The notes: generated by a model from the sequence alone, not told the origin. A stretch of 64,000 nt of DNA from Halomonas maura (GCF_030409305.1 NZ_JAUFPQ010000013.1:1-64000), one strand, 5' to 3'; shown: positions 51,875 to 61,094, numbered from the stretch's first letter. Numbers and translations: made by a program.

Positions 51875-51977
51875 AGCGCTCGCCATCGGCTTGCGTTTTC
51901 CAACAGGGTGCGGGGATGCTGAACGATGAACAGCCACGGTATCATTACCGCCATATACATCATGCCCAGGAGGCCCC

Positions 51978-52352
51978 ATGGCAACCCTGCAGGACCAGCT
52001 GCGCGGCCTGGTCTATTCCACCGAGCACGGCGAACTCTGCCCCGAGTGTCGTCAACCGCTCGCCGACTGCCGCTGCGCCGAGGCCGCCGAGGAGGATCGC
52101 CTGGCGAGCCTCGACGGCATCGTGCGGCTGCGCCGCGAGACCAAGGGGCGCAAGGGCAAGGGCGTGACCCTGGTCGAGGGCGTGCCGCTCAAGGCCGACG
52201 AGCTCAAGGCCCTGGCCAAGGCGCTCAAGAAGCGCTGCGGCACCGGCGGCGCCCTCAAGGAGGGCGTGATCGAGATTCAGGGCGACCAGCGCGAGGTGCT
52301 CAAGGCCGAACTCGAGCAGCGAGGCTTCAAGGTCAAGCTGGCCGGCGGCTGA
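51978..52352 (+). CDS. yciH: YciH, SUI1/eIF1-like translation factor homologue
   Basis: This 124-residue protein has an N-terminal cysteine cluster CPECRQPLADCRC (possible metal site) and a C-terminal SUI1 fold (about 45-124: VTLVEGVPL...LKKRCGTGGALKEGVIEIQGDQ). In E. coli YciH affects start-site fidelity and stress translation. It stands alone with AGGAGG 6 nt upstream of the ATG. Confidence 0.9.
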   Translation: MATLQDQLRGLVYSTEHGELCPECRQPLADCRCAEAAEEDRLASLDGIVRLRRETKGRKGKGVTLVEGVPLKADELKALAKALKKRCGTGGALKEGVIEIQGDQREVLKAELEQRGFKVKLAGG

Positions 52353-52424
52353 TCACCTCACGACGTGACGCATCGGCCCGGGCTCCGATCCTGCGGCACG
52401 ATGCGCCACGCTCTCGTCAACGTG

Positions 52425-53597
52425 CTACTTGTGACTTAGAGTGCGCATGCCCAGCGGCAAGTTATCGATCTGTAACATCGCGCCAATCAGTGCCACACTC
52501 CCCGCCCCTACGGCCAGCCAAGGCGCCGCTAGCCCACCCGAGAGCGCAACTCCGCCTATCAAGGCACCGATCGCACTCCCCAGATAGAGCGCCGATTCGT
52601 TCAAAGCAACGGCTAAATTGCCGTCACCGCGATGACGACGGGCCTTCATCAACTCGTCGTTCTGCGGGACCTGCAATGCCCACCCGACCGCGCCCCACAG
52701 GGCGATGGGCAAGAGACCACTCCATGGTGACCAGGCCATCACGACAGGCAGCGCCAACAGGCTCGCTCCCAGCAGCAACATGATACCGAGCGTCAATCTC
52801 GGCCCCGAGCAGCGGTCGACCAGCACACCGATTAGAAGGCTCCCTACCATACCTCCGACGCCCCAGACCCACAGGAATGGCGTCAGCGTCGTTACGTCAT
52901 AGCTATCCAGTAGCGGAGCGAAGAATGTATATAGCCCTAGGCTGGCAATGGCGGCGAACAGCGAGACCAGCAGCAGCCTAAGGACACGCATATCGCTCAA
53001 CATTTGCAGTCGTTCACTGAGGGGAGATGGCGTGGCAGACGGCAGGTCGGGCAGGCGCCAGACGAGGCCCAGTAACGCGACCAGTCCAATTACGGCAATC
53101 AGCCAGAAGGCAACCTGCCACCCCCACTGCTGAGCGAGTATCAACCCGACCGGCACTCCCAGTACGGTGCCACTTGCCATGCCGCCCATGATGAGAGAAA
53201 TGGACTTACCACGACGCTTTTCCGTCGAGACTTCAACTGCAGCGGCGATCCCAACCGCCAGAAAGGTTCCAGCCGCAAACCCGGCCAGCACGCGCAGCCC
53301 CATCAGCAGGTACATGCTCCCAGCAAGAGCGCTGGCCGCGTTGGCAACGACGAAAAGCCCCAGAGCCGCCAGCAGTCCAGCACGCTGACAGTCGGAAGGC
53401 AACATTGCGACCAGAAGAGGGGAGCCGATCCCATAAGCGAGGGTGAAAGCCGTGACGAGCTGGGCGGCCAGCGAGACAGACACGGAAAGCTCAGTCTCGA
53501 TCAAGGGAATGAGCCCAGCGGTGATGTATGAAGCCATGCCGAGCGCGAAGGCCCCTACGGCGAGTAACCAAGGGGTGGCTTGAGAGTGGGGATGCAT
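52425..53597 (-). CDS. MFS transporter (drug/solute efflux type)
   Basis: This 390-residue protein of the DHA1-like MFS group has about 12 helices, with the motif A-like loop in LVDRCSGPR and GMASYITAGLIPLIE at the N-terminus. The start at 53597 has AGGAG 7 nt upstream. Its codon and base use is visibly less GC-rich than its neighbours, as is the divergent regulator at 53718, suggesting both came by transfer. Export of a toxic compound is likely; the substrate is unknown. Confidence 0.85.
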   Translation of the reverse strand: MHPHSQATPWLLAVGAFALGMASYITAGLIPLIETELSVSVSLAAQLVTAFTLAYGIGSPLLVAMLPSDCQRAGLLAALGLFVVANAASALAGSMYLLMGLRVLAGFAAGTFLAVGIAAAVEVSTEKRRGKSISLIMGGMASGTVLGVPVGLILAQQWGWQVAFWLIAVIGLVALLGLVWRLPDLPSATPSPLSERLQMLSDMRVLRLLLVSLFAAIASLGLYTFFAPLLDSYDVTTLTPFLWVWGVGGMVGSLLIGVLVDRCSGPRLTLGIMLLLGASLLALPVVMAWSPWSGLLPIALWGAVGWALQVPQNDELMKARRHRGDGNLAVALNESALYLGSAIGALIGGVALSGGLAAPWLAVGAGSVALIGAMLQIDNLPLGMRTLSHK

Positions 53598-53717
53598 CAA
53601 ATGACTCCTTTTTGACCGGTACATATCGAGGTCCGCGTATGGCGAACGCCATGCAGCTTGCACAGGGCAAAAAGGGGTTACAATTTATTCATTTATGCTA
53701 TTACACGGAGGCATAGC

Positions 53718-54566
53718 ATGGGAGAAAGCCGAACGCTGAAGCGCACTCGCAACGATCTCGAGGCTTTTCTTCGCACACGCCGCGAACGGCTCAAGCCACA
53801 GGACGTCGGTTTGCCGCCCGGTCGACGCCGTCGCACGCCAGGTCTACGACGCGAGGAGGTCGCGGCGCTGGCAGGTGTTGGAGTGACCTGGTACACCTGG
53901 CTGGAACAGGGACGTGACATCGGAGTATCGGCAGAATTCCTCGACAACCTGTCGCGAACGCTCAGGCTTGACGCAGCCGAGCGGCGGCATCTTTTCCTAC
54001 TGACGCAAGACCGCCCGCCTGTCGAACCCGGCCAAACATGGTGCGAAGTGCCCGCCATGGTCAGGCGCCTGTTGGACGACTTGTCGGAACGCCCCTGCTA
54101 CGTGCTGAATCTGCGCTGGGATGTACTGGCCTGGAACACCGTCGCAGATCGTATCTTCCACTTCTCGCGCCTGCCGGAGAGTGAAAGGAATCTACTCTGG
54201 ATGCTGTTCACCGATTTAGAGCTTCGCGAGACCATTGATGATTGGGAGCATCAGGCGCCGGCGATCCTTTCGAGCTTTCGTCGAGACTATGCAAGGGCCG
54301 ACGACGACCCCACCTTCGCCTCACTGGTCAAGCACCTCGACCAGGTATCGACAGATTTCCACCGCTGGTGGCAACGACACGACGTGAACGCACCCTGCCA
54401 GGGACGCCGCAGGCTCAACATCCCCGGCGTGGGTGGCGTCGAGTTCGACCACATCATGCTGATCGCCGATGACGTACGGCATCTGCGAGTGGTGTATTAC
54501 GCGGCTCTCGAAAACCAGGACACCTCCCGACATTTCAGCGCGTGGTGTGATCATGCGAACAAATAA
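53718..54566 (+). CDS. XRE-family regulator with MmyB-like ligand domain
   Basis: This 282-residue regulator has a helix-turn-helix near residues 35-85 (TPGLRREEVAALAGVGVTWYTWLEQG) and a C-terminal MmyB-like ligand-binding domain (about 105-275, with WDVLAWNTVADRIF and PESERNLLWMLF). Such proteins often control a divergent MFS or oxidoreductase gene. The start at 53718 has GGAGG 7 nt upstream. The AT-rich 121-bp region between it and the MFS gene should hold both promoters. Confidence 0.88.
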   Translation: MGESRTLKRTRNDLEAFLRTRRERLKPQDVGLPPGRRRRTPGLRREEVAALAGVGVTWYTWLEQGRDIGVSAEFLDNLSRTLRLDAAERRHLFLLTQDRPPVEPGQTWCEVPAMVRRLLDDLSERPCYVLNLRWDVLAWNTVADRIFHFSRLPESERNLLWMLFTDLELRETIDDWEHQAPAILSSFRRDYARADDDPTFASLVKHLDQVSTDFHRWWQRHDVNAPCQGRRRLNIPGVGGVEFDHIMLIADDVRHLRVVYYAALENQDTSRHFSAWCDHANK

Positions 54567-54584
54567 TGCGAGTTCGTTAACGGT

Positions 54585-55439
54585 TCAAGCTGGCCAGCGG
54601 CTAGGGCCCTCCTCCAGCCTCTCGACCAGCGCCGCCAGTCCCGCCTCGGCGCTGGCGGCCACCTTGAGCGTATAGAGGTCGTCGGCGCGGGTGCGGCCCA
54701 GGTTGAGGCAGGCCAGCGGCTTGCCGGCCCGGGCGGCCTCGCGGGCGAAGCGGAAGCCGGAATAGACCATCAGCGACGAGCCCACCACCAGCAGGCCCTC
54801 GGCCTCCTCCAGCAGGGCGAAGGCCTCGGCCACCCTGGCCCTGGGCACGCTGTCGCCGAAGAACACCACGTCGGGCTTCCAGATGCCGTCGCCGCAGCGC
54901 GTGCAGGCCGGCACCCGGAAGGCGGCGAAATCGGCCTCGAGGTCGGCATCGCCATCCGGCCCCGCCCGGGCGCCGGTATCGAGCCAGCCGGGATTGCGCT
55001 CGGCCAGCTCGGCGTGCAGGGCATGGCGCATGCGACTCGCCCCGCAGCCCATGCAACGTACCCGATCGGCGCGGCCGTGCAGGTCGATCACCCGCCGTGA
55101 GCCGGCCCGTCGGTGCAGGCCGTCGACGTTCTGGGTGATCACCCCGGCCACGCGTCCCGCCGCCTCGAGCCGGACCAGGGCCCGGTGGGCGGCATTGGGC
55201 TCGGCCTGCTGCAGGGTCCGGAAGCCGATCAGCGCCCGCGCCCAGTAGCGCTGTCGGGCGGCGTGGCTGGCCATGAACACCTGGTGCCGCATGGGCGGCG
55301 AGCGCTTCCAGTCGCCGTGGTCGTCGCGATAGTCGGGGATGCCGCTGGCGGTACTGATGCCCGCCCCGCTGAGCACGGCGAGCCGCGGGGTATGCGCCAC
55401 GAAGTCCGCCAGCCGGGCCAGGCCGGAATCCTCGCTCAC
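54585..55439 (-). CDS. Sirtuin (SIR2) NAD+-dependent deacylase
   Basis: This protein of about 284 residues has NAD-binding GAGISTASGIPDYR, catalytic TQNVDGLHRRAG and HG in IDLHGR, and a zinc site CMGC...CTRC. A class II-type FFGDSVP and GSSLMVYSG complete the fold. The start taken is the GTG at 55439, at the family N-terminus. An ATG at 55553 is in frame through a 7-bp repeat tract and would add 38 residues of repeated CGVRSAE; see the findings. It is convergent with the XRE regulator gene and divergent from the NERD gene. Confidence 0.88.
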   Translation of the reverse strand: MSEDSGLARLADFVAHTPRLAVLSGAGISTASGIPDYRDDHGDWKRSPPMRHQVFMASHAARQRYWARALIGFRTLQQAEPNAAHRALVRLEAAGRVAGVITQNVDGLHRRAGSRRVIDLHGRADRVRCMGCGASRMRHALHAELAERNPGWLDTGARAGPDGDADLEADFAAFRVPACTRCGDGIWKPDVVFFGDSVPRARVAEAFALLEEAEGLLVVGSSLMVYSGFRFAREAARAGKPLACLNLGRTRADDLYTLKVAASAEAGLAALVERLEEGPSRWPA

Positions 55440-55469
55440 CGGATCGGTCTCATATCGCCTCACTCCTCG

Positions 55470-55539
55470 CACTCCGCACTCCGCACTCCGCACTCCGCAC
55501 TCCGCACTCCGCACTCCGCACTCCGCACTCCGCACTCCG
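55470..55539. repeat. Heptanucleotide tandem repeat, 10 units of CACTCCG
   Basis: Ten uninterrupted copies of CACTCCG (55470-55539) are followed by a partial CAC and preceded by an imperfect CACTCCT. The tract lies 31 bp upstream of the sirtuin GTG and 75 bp before the NERD start. A 7-bp unit is not a multiple of three, so copy-number change would shift any frame read across it. Confidence 0.95.
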
Positions 55540-55613
55540 CACGAACCGAGCATGGCCCTCGGGGGGCAAGGTTGTCTAGAATGGGTCGGATACCCCACGG
55601 GCAAGGATACCCG

Positions 55614-56504
55614 ATGGCCTGGCTGGAATACCTGCTCCCCCTGATCTTCCTGTTTCCCCTGGCGGCATGCGCGGTGATCGTGGTGGCGCTGCGCAATCTC
55701 CACGACGCCCGCGTGAGCTCCCCCTTCGACGCCCATCCGCTGCGCGAACCCGGGCAATCGCTGCGCGACCGCCTCGACCGGGCCTTCGCCGGGCTGTTCC
55801 TGAATGGCGCCCTGGGGCCCATCGTCACCCTGGCGCCGCTGGTCTACGGCATGGGCCGCATGCTGTTCGCCAGCGAGCAGAACTGGCTCGAGTGGGCCTT
55901 CCATGGGGCACTGTCCACGGCGCTGGTGCTGGTGTTCTGCTTCCGGCTGATCCGCGACTTCCAGCGCATCCGGCGCCTCAAGCTGGGGCTGGCCTGCGAG
56001 CTGGCGGTGGGCCAGGAGCTCGAGCGGATGATCCGCCCCGAGTCCCACCCCTACGTGGTCTTCCATGACATGCCCGGCGGCGACGACACTCTGGACCATG
56101 TGGCGGTGACGCCCCACGGCGTCTTCGTCATCGAGACCCGCGCCCGCACGCCGGCCGTGACGCCGTCCGGCGAGGAGGACAACCGGGTCACCGTGGAGCG
56201 CGAACGGCTGCGCTTCCCCGGCTGGGCCGAGCGACGCCCGCTGCGCGAGACCCGCCGCGCCGTGCGCTGGCTGAGCGTCTGGCTGGAGAGGGAGGTGGGC
56301 CGGGCGGTGCCGGTGCAGGGGATCCTGGCGCTGCCGGGCTGGCGGATCGAGGAGGCCGATGCCGCGGGGGACCTGCTGGTGGTCAGCGGCGAGGCCCTGG
56401 CGGACCGGCTGGCCGGTGTCCGGCTCGGCGAGCGCGACGCTGCCACCCATGATGCGGTGATCGGCGCCCTGCACCGCCACGCGGCCCGCGGCCTCCCGGC
56501 CTAG
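55614..56504 (+). CDS. Membrane-anchored NERD-domain protein
   Basis: This 296-residue protein has one to two N-terminal helices (about 5-25 and 60-110) and a NERD (nuclease-related) domain at about 125-250. The domain has LDHVAVTPHGVFVIETRA, the acidic and ET core of that fold, and a following VTVERERLRFPGW. The start at 55614 has AAGGA 7 nt upstream. NERD proteins are predicted to act on nucleic acids; none of the classical restriction motifs is certain here. It is divergent from the sirtuin gene across the 7-bp repeats. Confidence 0.75.
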   Translation: MAWLEYLLPLIFLFPLAACAVIVVALRNLHDARVSSPFDAHPLREPGQSLRDRLDRAFAGLFLNGALGPIVTLAPLVYGMGRMLFASEQNWLEWAFHGALSTALVLVFCFRLIRDFQRIRRLKLGLACELAVGQELERMIRPESHPYVVFHDMPGGDDTLDHVAVTPHGVFVIETRARTPAVTPSGEEDNRVTVERERLRFPGWAERRPLRETRRAVRWLSVWLEREVGRAVPVQGILALPGWRIEEADAAGDLLVVSGEALADRLAGVRLGERDAATHDAVIGALHRHAARGLPA

Positions 56505-56506
56505 CC

Positions 56507-57358
56507 TCAGTCGAAGGCCGCGACCCGCACCCGCGCCGCGCAGCGGCCCCGATCCTGCCGCACCAGGCTCCCGGCCTCGGGAAAGCGCGCCAGGGCCTCG
56601 GCATCGATGCCGATGCGCACCTCGGTCAATATCCGGCTGCCACGCCCCCGGCACACCAGGCGCAACGCCCGGCCCGTGCCCTCGCCGAAGGCGGCCTCGA
56701 AGGCGCCGATCAGCTCGTTGCGCCTCACCTCACCGCCCCGATGCAGGCCGACGAAGTCGGCGAAGGCACTGGCATTGATCGCCGCCACCATGGCCAGCGC
56801 CGTGGCGAAGAGGTCTTCGGCGGCGATGCCCAGGCAGGCGGCATGCTTGGCGTACTGGTAGCGGTCGAGACAGCCGGCGCGGCCGGGCATCGCCCGGTCG
56901 AGCGCGTGCTCCTGGGGCTCGGGCAGCGCCAGCGGCGGATGGGCCCGGCAGAAGCCGCCCTCCGGCCGCGGCCGCTCGAGGAAGCAGCCCTCCCGCCACC
57001 AGCGCCGCCGCGCCACGCCTTGCGCACGCAGGCGCGCCGGCAGCGAGGGCCAGAGCCCATGCAGCACGAAGCCGTCCTCCGCGCCCCGGCGCAGCGACGG
57101 CTCGCGACACTCCCGAGGCGGCCGCGAGCGAGTGGCGCAGAAGCCGGGGTGCCAGGTCAGGGCCAGGGTGTAGTGATCGACGCCCTCGGCCGCGAGGGCC
57201 GGCACCTCGGCCCGGGCCAGGCCGCCGATCGCGGCGAGCCCACCCAGCAGCAGCGCCAGCAGGATGCCGCGCCCCCGGGGCGACGATAACGCTTGCCAGG
57301 GGCGGGAAGGCGGACAATAATCCGCGCGCTTCTCTGGAGATGGCCTGTTCACAACCAT
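56507..57358 (-). CDS. RNase T2-family ribonuclease
   Basis: This protein of about 283 residues has an uncleaved or long leader containing a hydrophobic segment (GRGILLALLLGGLAAIGGLARA) and the two T2 active-site blocks, FVLHGLWPSLP (CAS I, His) and YQYAKHAACLG (CAS II, Lys-His). An opening LTWHPGFCAT with paired cysteines follows the family pattern. It should be a periplasmic RNase I-like enzyme. The start is uncertain: ATGs at 57397 or 57358 and a GTG at 57352 all lie at or past the divergent ATP-grasp gene start. Confidence 0.82.
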   Translation of the reverse strand: MVVNRPSPEKRADYCPPSRPWQALSSPRGRGILLALLLGGLAAIGGLARAEVPALAAEGVDHYTLALTWHPGFCATRSRPPRECREPSLRRGAEDGFVLHGLWPSLPARLRAQGVARRRWWREGCFLERPRPEGGFCRAHPPLALPEPQEHALDRAMPGRAGCLDRYQYAKHAACLGIAAEDLFATALAMVAAINASAFADFVGLHRGGEVRRNELIGAFEAAFGEGTGRALRLVCRGRGSRILTEVRIGIDAEALARFPEAGSLVRQDRGRCAARVRVAAFD

Positions 57359-58166
57359 GAAACTCATCACGTTCGACGTTTTTCGCACCCTCGGCATCCC
57401 GGGAGTGCGCTATATCAAGCCCGAGCGCATGTACGATCATCTCGAGGAGATCCGCCAGGCCGACTGGCTGCTGTTCCCCGCGTACTGGCAGGTCAACAGC
57501 CTGGTCTACGGGCTCGGCAAGCGGATCTTCCCGAGCCTCGCCAGCTACCACCTGGGCCACAACAAGGTCGAGCAGACCCGTGCCTTCCTGGCGCTGTGCC
57601 CGGAACACGTGCCGCCCACCGAGATCCTCGGCACCTCCCGGGCCTCCCTCGATCGTGTCGAGGCCCGCTTCGGCTATCCCTTCATCGCCAAGCGCATCAA
57701 GAGCGCCATGGGCGAGGGCGTGAGCCTGATCGCCTCCCGGGACGCGCTGCTCGAGCACGTGACGGCGGAGACGGTGCTCTATGCCCAGCAGCGGCTGCCC
57801 ATCGACCGCGACCTGCGCATCGTGCTGGTCGGCGGTGAGGTGATCGCCGCCTACTGGCGCATCACGCCCCTCGACGGCTACCGGGCCAACGTCAGCCAGG
57901 GCGGCCGGGTCTGCCACGCGGCCATTCCCGAGGCGGCCATCGCGCTGGCCCGGCGGCTGGCCCGGGCGCTCGACATCGACCATGCCGGCTTCGATATCGC
58001 CATGCTCGACGGCCACCCCTACGTCTTCGAGTTCAACCGGCTGTTCGGCAACCAGGGCATCCGCGACAGCAGCCGGCGCATCGGCGCCGCCATCCAGCGC
58101 GCGCTGGGCCTCGGCGACGACGACCGCGATCCCGACGGGGAGCCGCCCCTGCAGCTCACCGCCTGA
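57357..58166 (+). CDS. RimK-like ATP-grasp protein
   Basis: This 269-residue ATP-grasp enzyme has the ATP-binding region FIAKRIKSAMGEGVSLI, the loop YAQQRLPIDRDLRIVLVGGEVIAAY, and the metal-ligand segment DIAMLDGHPYVFEFNRLFG. It should join a carboxyl to an amine, as RimK or related ligases do. The acceptor is unknown. It is divergent from the RNase T2 gene, with starts that touch, and 7 bp separate its end from the convergent dGTPase gene. Confidence 0.78.
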   Translation: MKLITFDVFRTLGIPGVRYIKPERMYDHLEEIRQADWLLFPAYWQVNSLVYGLGKRIFPSLASYHLGHNKVEQTRAFLALCPEHVPPTEILGTSRASLDRVEARFGYPFIAKRIKSAMGEGVSLIASRDALLEHVTAETVLYAQQRLPIDRDLRIVLVGGEVIAAYWRITPLDGYRANVSQGGRVCHAAIPEAAIALARRLARALDIDHAGFDIAMLDGHPYVFEFNRLFGNQGIRDSSRRIGAAIQRALGLGDDDRDPDGEPPLQLTA

Positions 58167-58173
58167 CGCCGCG

Positions 58174-59511
58174 CTAGTCGGCCTTGAGCCGCCCGCCCAT
58201 CTCCTGGGCCAGGTCCACCGCATAGTGGTCGGTCATGCCGCCGATGAAGTCGAGCATGCGCCGGTAGCTGTCGTAGAGCGACCAGGAGGGCCGCGGGGTG
58301 TTCTCGCCGATCAGCGCCAGCACCCGCTGGTGCTTGAAGGTCGAGGCGCCGGAGTGGTGCAGTTCATGGGCGGCGCCGATGAAGGCCTCGAGCAGGATCC
58401 CCAGGGTGGTGTAGGCGCCGATCTCCAGCTTGGCCTTGCGCTCGTTGCGGAAGATGCGCTCGCGGGCCAGCTGCTTGGCGGCCTTCACCCCCCAGTCCAG
58501 GTCCGGGTGGCAGAGCTCCAGCAGGTCGTTGTCGAGGCGCCCGCCGAGCAGCTCGCCCTCGTGCTGCACGAACACCTGGCTGACGTCGGTGACCGCACGC
58601 TCCATGGCCGCCCCGCGCAGGGCGGCGACCCGCCGGCGCTGGGAGACGCCCTGCTGCTGCATGATCGGGTAGTCCGGCGGTTCGCCGCCGGCGATCTGGA
58701 TCAGCACCTCGGCCACCTCGTCGAAGCCCAGGATGCCCATCTCCAGGCCATCCTCCAGGTCCAGCAGGGCATAGCAGATGTCGTCGGCGGCCTCCACCAG
58801 CCAGGCCAGGGGGTGGCGGCACCAGCGGCTGTCGCCCTGGGGCAGCAGGCCCAGGCGACCCGCCACCTCGGCCAGCAGCGGCGCCTCGCTCTGGTAGCAG
58901 CCGAACTTGCCGGCACTGCCGCCGTGCTCCACCGTCCAGGGGTACTTGAGCAGGGTACCGAGCGTCGCGGCGGTCAGGCGCATGCCGCCGCGAAACTGGT
59001 TGTACTCGATCTGGGTGACGATGCGAAAGCCCTGGGCATTGCCCTCGTAGGTGCGCAGGTCGGCCCGCTCGGCGTCGGAGAGGCCGTCGAGCAGGCCGCT
59101 GCCGTCGCCCTCGGCCCGGGTAAACCAGTCGCGGATGGCGTACTCGCCGGCATGGCCGAAGGGCGGATTGCCGATATCGTGCCCCAGGCAGGCGGCCTGG
59201 ACGATCACGCCGAGATCCGCCGGGGTGATCCAGGCCGGCAGCCGCTGACGCAGCTCCTCGCCGACGCTCATGCCCAGCGAGCGGCCCACGCAGCCCACCT
59301 CCAGGGAGTGGGTCAAGCGGGTGTGGATATGGTCGTTGTCGGTGAGGGGATGCACCTGGGTCTTGCGGCCCAGGCGGCGAAAGGAACCGGCGAAGACGAT
59401 GCGGTCGTGGTCCTTGTGGAAGGGGCTGCGGCCGATCTCGTCGCGGGGCGTGCCGCGCCGGTCGTGGAGCCGGGCCGGGTCGAGCAGCCGCTCCCAGGTC
59501 ATCTGCGTCAT
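58174..59511 (-). CDS. dgt: Deoxyguanosinetriphosphate triphosphohydrolase-like protein
   Basis: This 445-residue HD-domain enzyme (HTRLTHSLEV and CLGHDIGNPPFGHAGE are the metal-ligand motifs) hydrolyses dNTPs to nucleosides and triphosphate. The length and the N-terminal RLHDRRG...RSPFHKDHDRIVFAGSFRRL block match the type 1 dGTPase family. AAGGAGGAACGCCC before the ATG gives a good ribosome site. Confidence 0.9.
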   Translation of the reverse strand: MTQMTWERLLDPARLHDRRGTPRDEIGRSPFHKDHDRIVFAGSFRRLGRKTQVHPLTDNDHIHTRLTHSLEVGCVGRSLGMSVGEELRQRLPAWITPADLGVIVQAACLGHDIGNPPFGHAGEYAIRDWFTRAEGDGSGLLDGLSDAERADLRTYEGNAQGFRIVTQIEYNQFRGGMRLTAATLGTLLKYPWTVEHGGSAGKFGCYQSEAPLLAEVAGRLGLLPQGDSRWCRHPLAWLVEAADDICYALLDLEDGLEMGILGFDEVAEVLIQIAGGEPPDYPIMQQQGVSQRRRVAALRGAAMERAVTDVSQVFVQHEGELLGGRLDNDLLELCHPDLDWGVKAAKQLARERIFRNERKAKLEIGAYTTLGILLEAFIGAAHELHHSGASTFKHQRVLALIGENTPRPSWSLYDSYRRMLDFIGGMTDHYAVDLAQEMGGRLKAD

Positions 59512-59590
59512 GGGCGTTCCTCCTTGAGGCCTCTATTCTGGCACCGAGAGGCAAGACGCCCAAGCCGCTGGAGCGGCTTCCCGGTTTCCG

Positions 59591-61087
59591 TCAGGCCAGC
59601 CGACGCTTGACCAGCAGCGCGTAGATTAGCCCGGCGCATAGCAGGGTCGCGGCAAAGACATAGATGCTGATCGAGATCCCGCTGCTCCAGAGGATGCTCC
59701 AGTCGCCCCCGGTGATCGACATCGCCCGTCTCAGGTTGAACTCCATCTGCCCGCCCAGCAGCAGCCCGAGCACCACCGGCACGGTCGGAATCTCGAGCTT
59801 TCGCAACACGTAACCGAGCACGCCGAAGGCCAGCATCATGTAGAGATCGAAGGGGCTGTTGTTGAGTGAGTAGATCCCCACGAAGGCCACCAGCACCACC
59901 ATCGGCATCAGGAACCAGGACGGCGCCTGCAGCACCTTGGCGAACAGCCCCACCAGCGGGATGTTCAGCACCAGCAGCATGACGTTACCGATGAACAGCG
60001 CCGCCACCAGCCCCCAGACCATGTCCGGCTGCTGCTCGAACAGCAGCGGCCCGGGCGTGATATTCATCGACAGCAGCAATGCCAGCAGGATCGCGGTCGT
60101 GCCGCTGCCCGGAATGCCCAGCGACAGCATGGGGATCAGCGCTCCGCCGGCGGCGGCATTGTTGCCCGCCTCCGGCGCCGCTACGCCGCGAGGATCTCCA
60201 CGACCGAAGTCGCCCTCATCGCCCCAGCGACGCTTCTCCAGCGAATAGGAGAGGAAGCTGCCGAGTGAAGCACCCGCTCCGGGCAGCACTCCGGCGATGA
60301 AGCCGATCACGGAGCCGCGGCCGATGGTCGAGGCACAGTTCCTCGAGCGCCACATCCCCGGCACGGCAGAGCCGAGCCGCATCGGCGCGGTGATCTGCCG
60401 CTGATCACGCTCGAGAAACAGCAGACACTCGGAAACCGCGAAGAGCCCGATCAACGCCACGAGATAATCGATGCCGTCATAAAGCTCGTACCAGCCGAAG
60501 GTGTAGCGCGCCACGCTGCTGACGGGATCGATCCCCACCGTGCCCAGCAGTAATCCCAGGCAGGCGGCGATAAAACTCTTGGTGAAGCTGCCGGACGTCA
60601 CCCCCCCGATGGTGGCAAAGGCCAGCATGAACAGGGCGAAGTACTCCGCGGGCCCGAAACGAATGGCCACCTTTACCAGCAGCGGCGCGAAGAGGGTCAG
60701 GCCGATGGTGGCGATGGTCGCTCCGGCGAAGGAGGCCACGGCGGAAAGCCCCAGCGCCTCGCCGCCTCGCCCGGCACGCGCCATCGGGTAGCCGTCGAGG
60801 GTCGTCATCATCGCCGGCTCGTCACCGGGAATGTTGAGCACGATGGAGCTGATCCGGCCGCCGTACATGCAGCCGTAATAGACGCTGACCAGCAGGATCA
60901 GCGCCGCGGTGGGCGCCAGCCCGAAATTGAACGCCAGCGGAATCATCAAGGCCACGCCGTTGACCGGGCCGAGTCCCGGCAGGGCGCCGACCAGGGTACC
61001 GACGGTGCAGCCGATCAGTGCCAGCAGAAGATGCTGAGGCTGCAGGGCGACCGCAAACCCGTGTGCAAGGAAGTCGAGGATTTCCAT
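59591..61087 (-). CDS. tctA: TctA, large membrane subunit of a tripartite tricarboxylate transporter
   Basis: This 498-residue protein has about 12 helices and TctA signatures: ALPGLGPVNGVALMIPL, GGRISSIVLNIPGDEPAMMTTLDGYPMA, and GIPGSGTTAILLALL. With TctB and TctC it forms a periplasmic-receptor-dependent secondary transporter. The start at 61087 fits the TctA N-terminus; it lies 8 bp after the tctB stop on the minus strand. Confidence 0.93.
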   Translation of the reverse strand: MEILDFLAHGFAVALQPQHLLLALIGCTVGTLVGALPGLGPVNGVALMIPLAFNFGLAPTAALILLVSVYYGCMYGGRISSIVLNIPGDEPAMMTTLDGYPMARAGRGGEALGLSAVASFAGATIATIGLTLFAPLLVKVAIRFGPAEYFALFMLAFATIGGVTSGSFTKSFIAACLGLLLGTVGIDPVSSVARYTFGWYELYDGIDYLVALIGLFAVSECLLFLERDQRQITAPMRLGSAVPGMWRSRNCASTIGRGSVIGFIAGVLPGAGASLGSFLSYSLEKRRWGDEGDFGRGDPRGVAAPEAGNNAAAGGALIPMLSLGIPGSGTTAILLALLLSMNITPGPLLFEQQPDMVWGLVAALFIGNVMLLVLNIPLVGLFAKVLQAPSWFLMPMVVLVAFVGIYSLNNSPFDLYMMLAFGVLGYVLRKLEIPTVPVVLGLLLGGQMEFNLRRAMSITGGDWSILWSSGISISIYVFAATLLCAGLIYALLVKRRLA

Positions 61088-61094
61088 GGCGTCG

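Noticed and set aside
55470..55539. Heptanucleotide tract as a CRISPR-like or satellite array
   Set aside because: Units are 7 bp and contiguous without spacers, so it is a simple sequence repeat.
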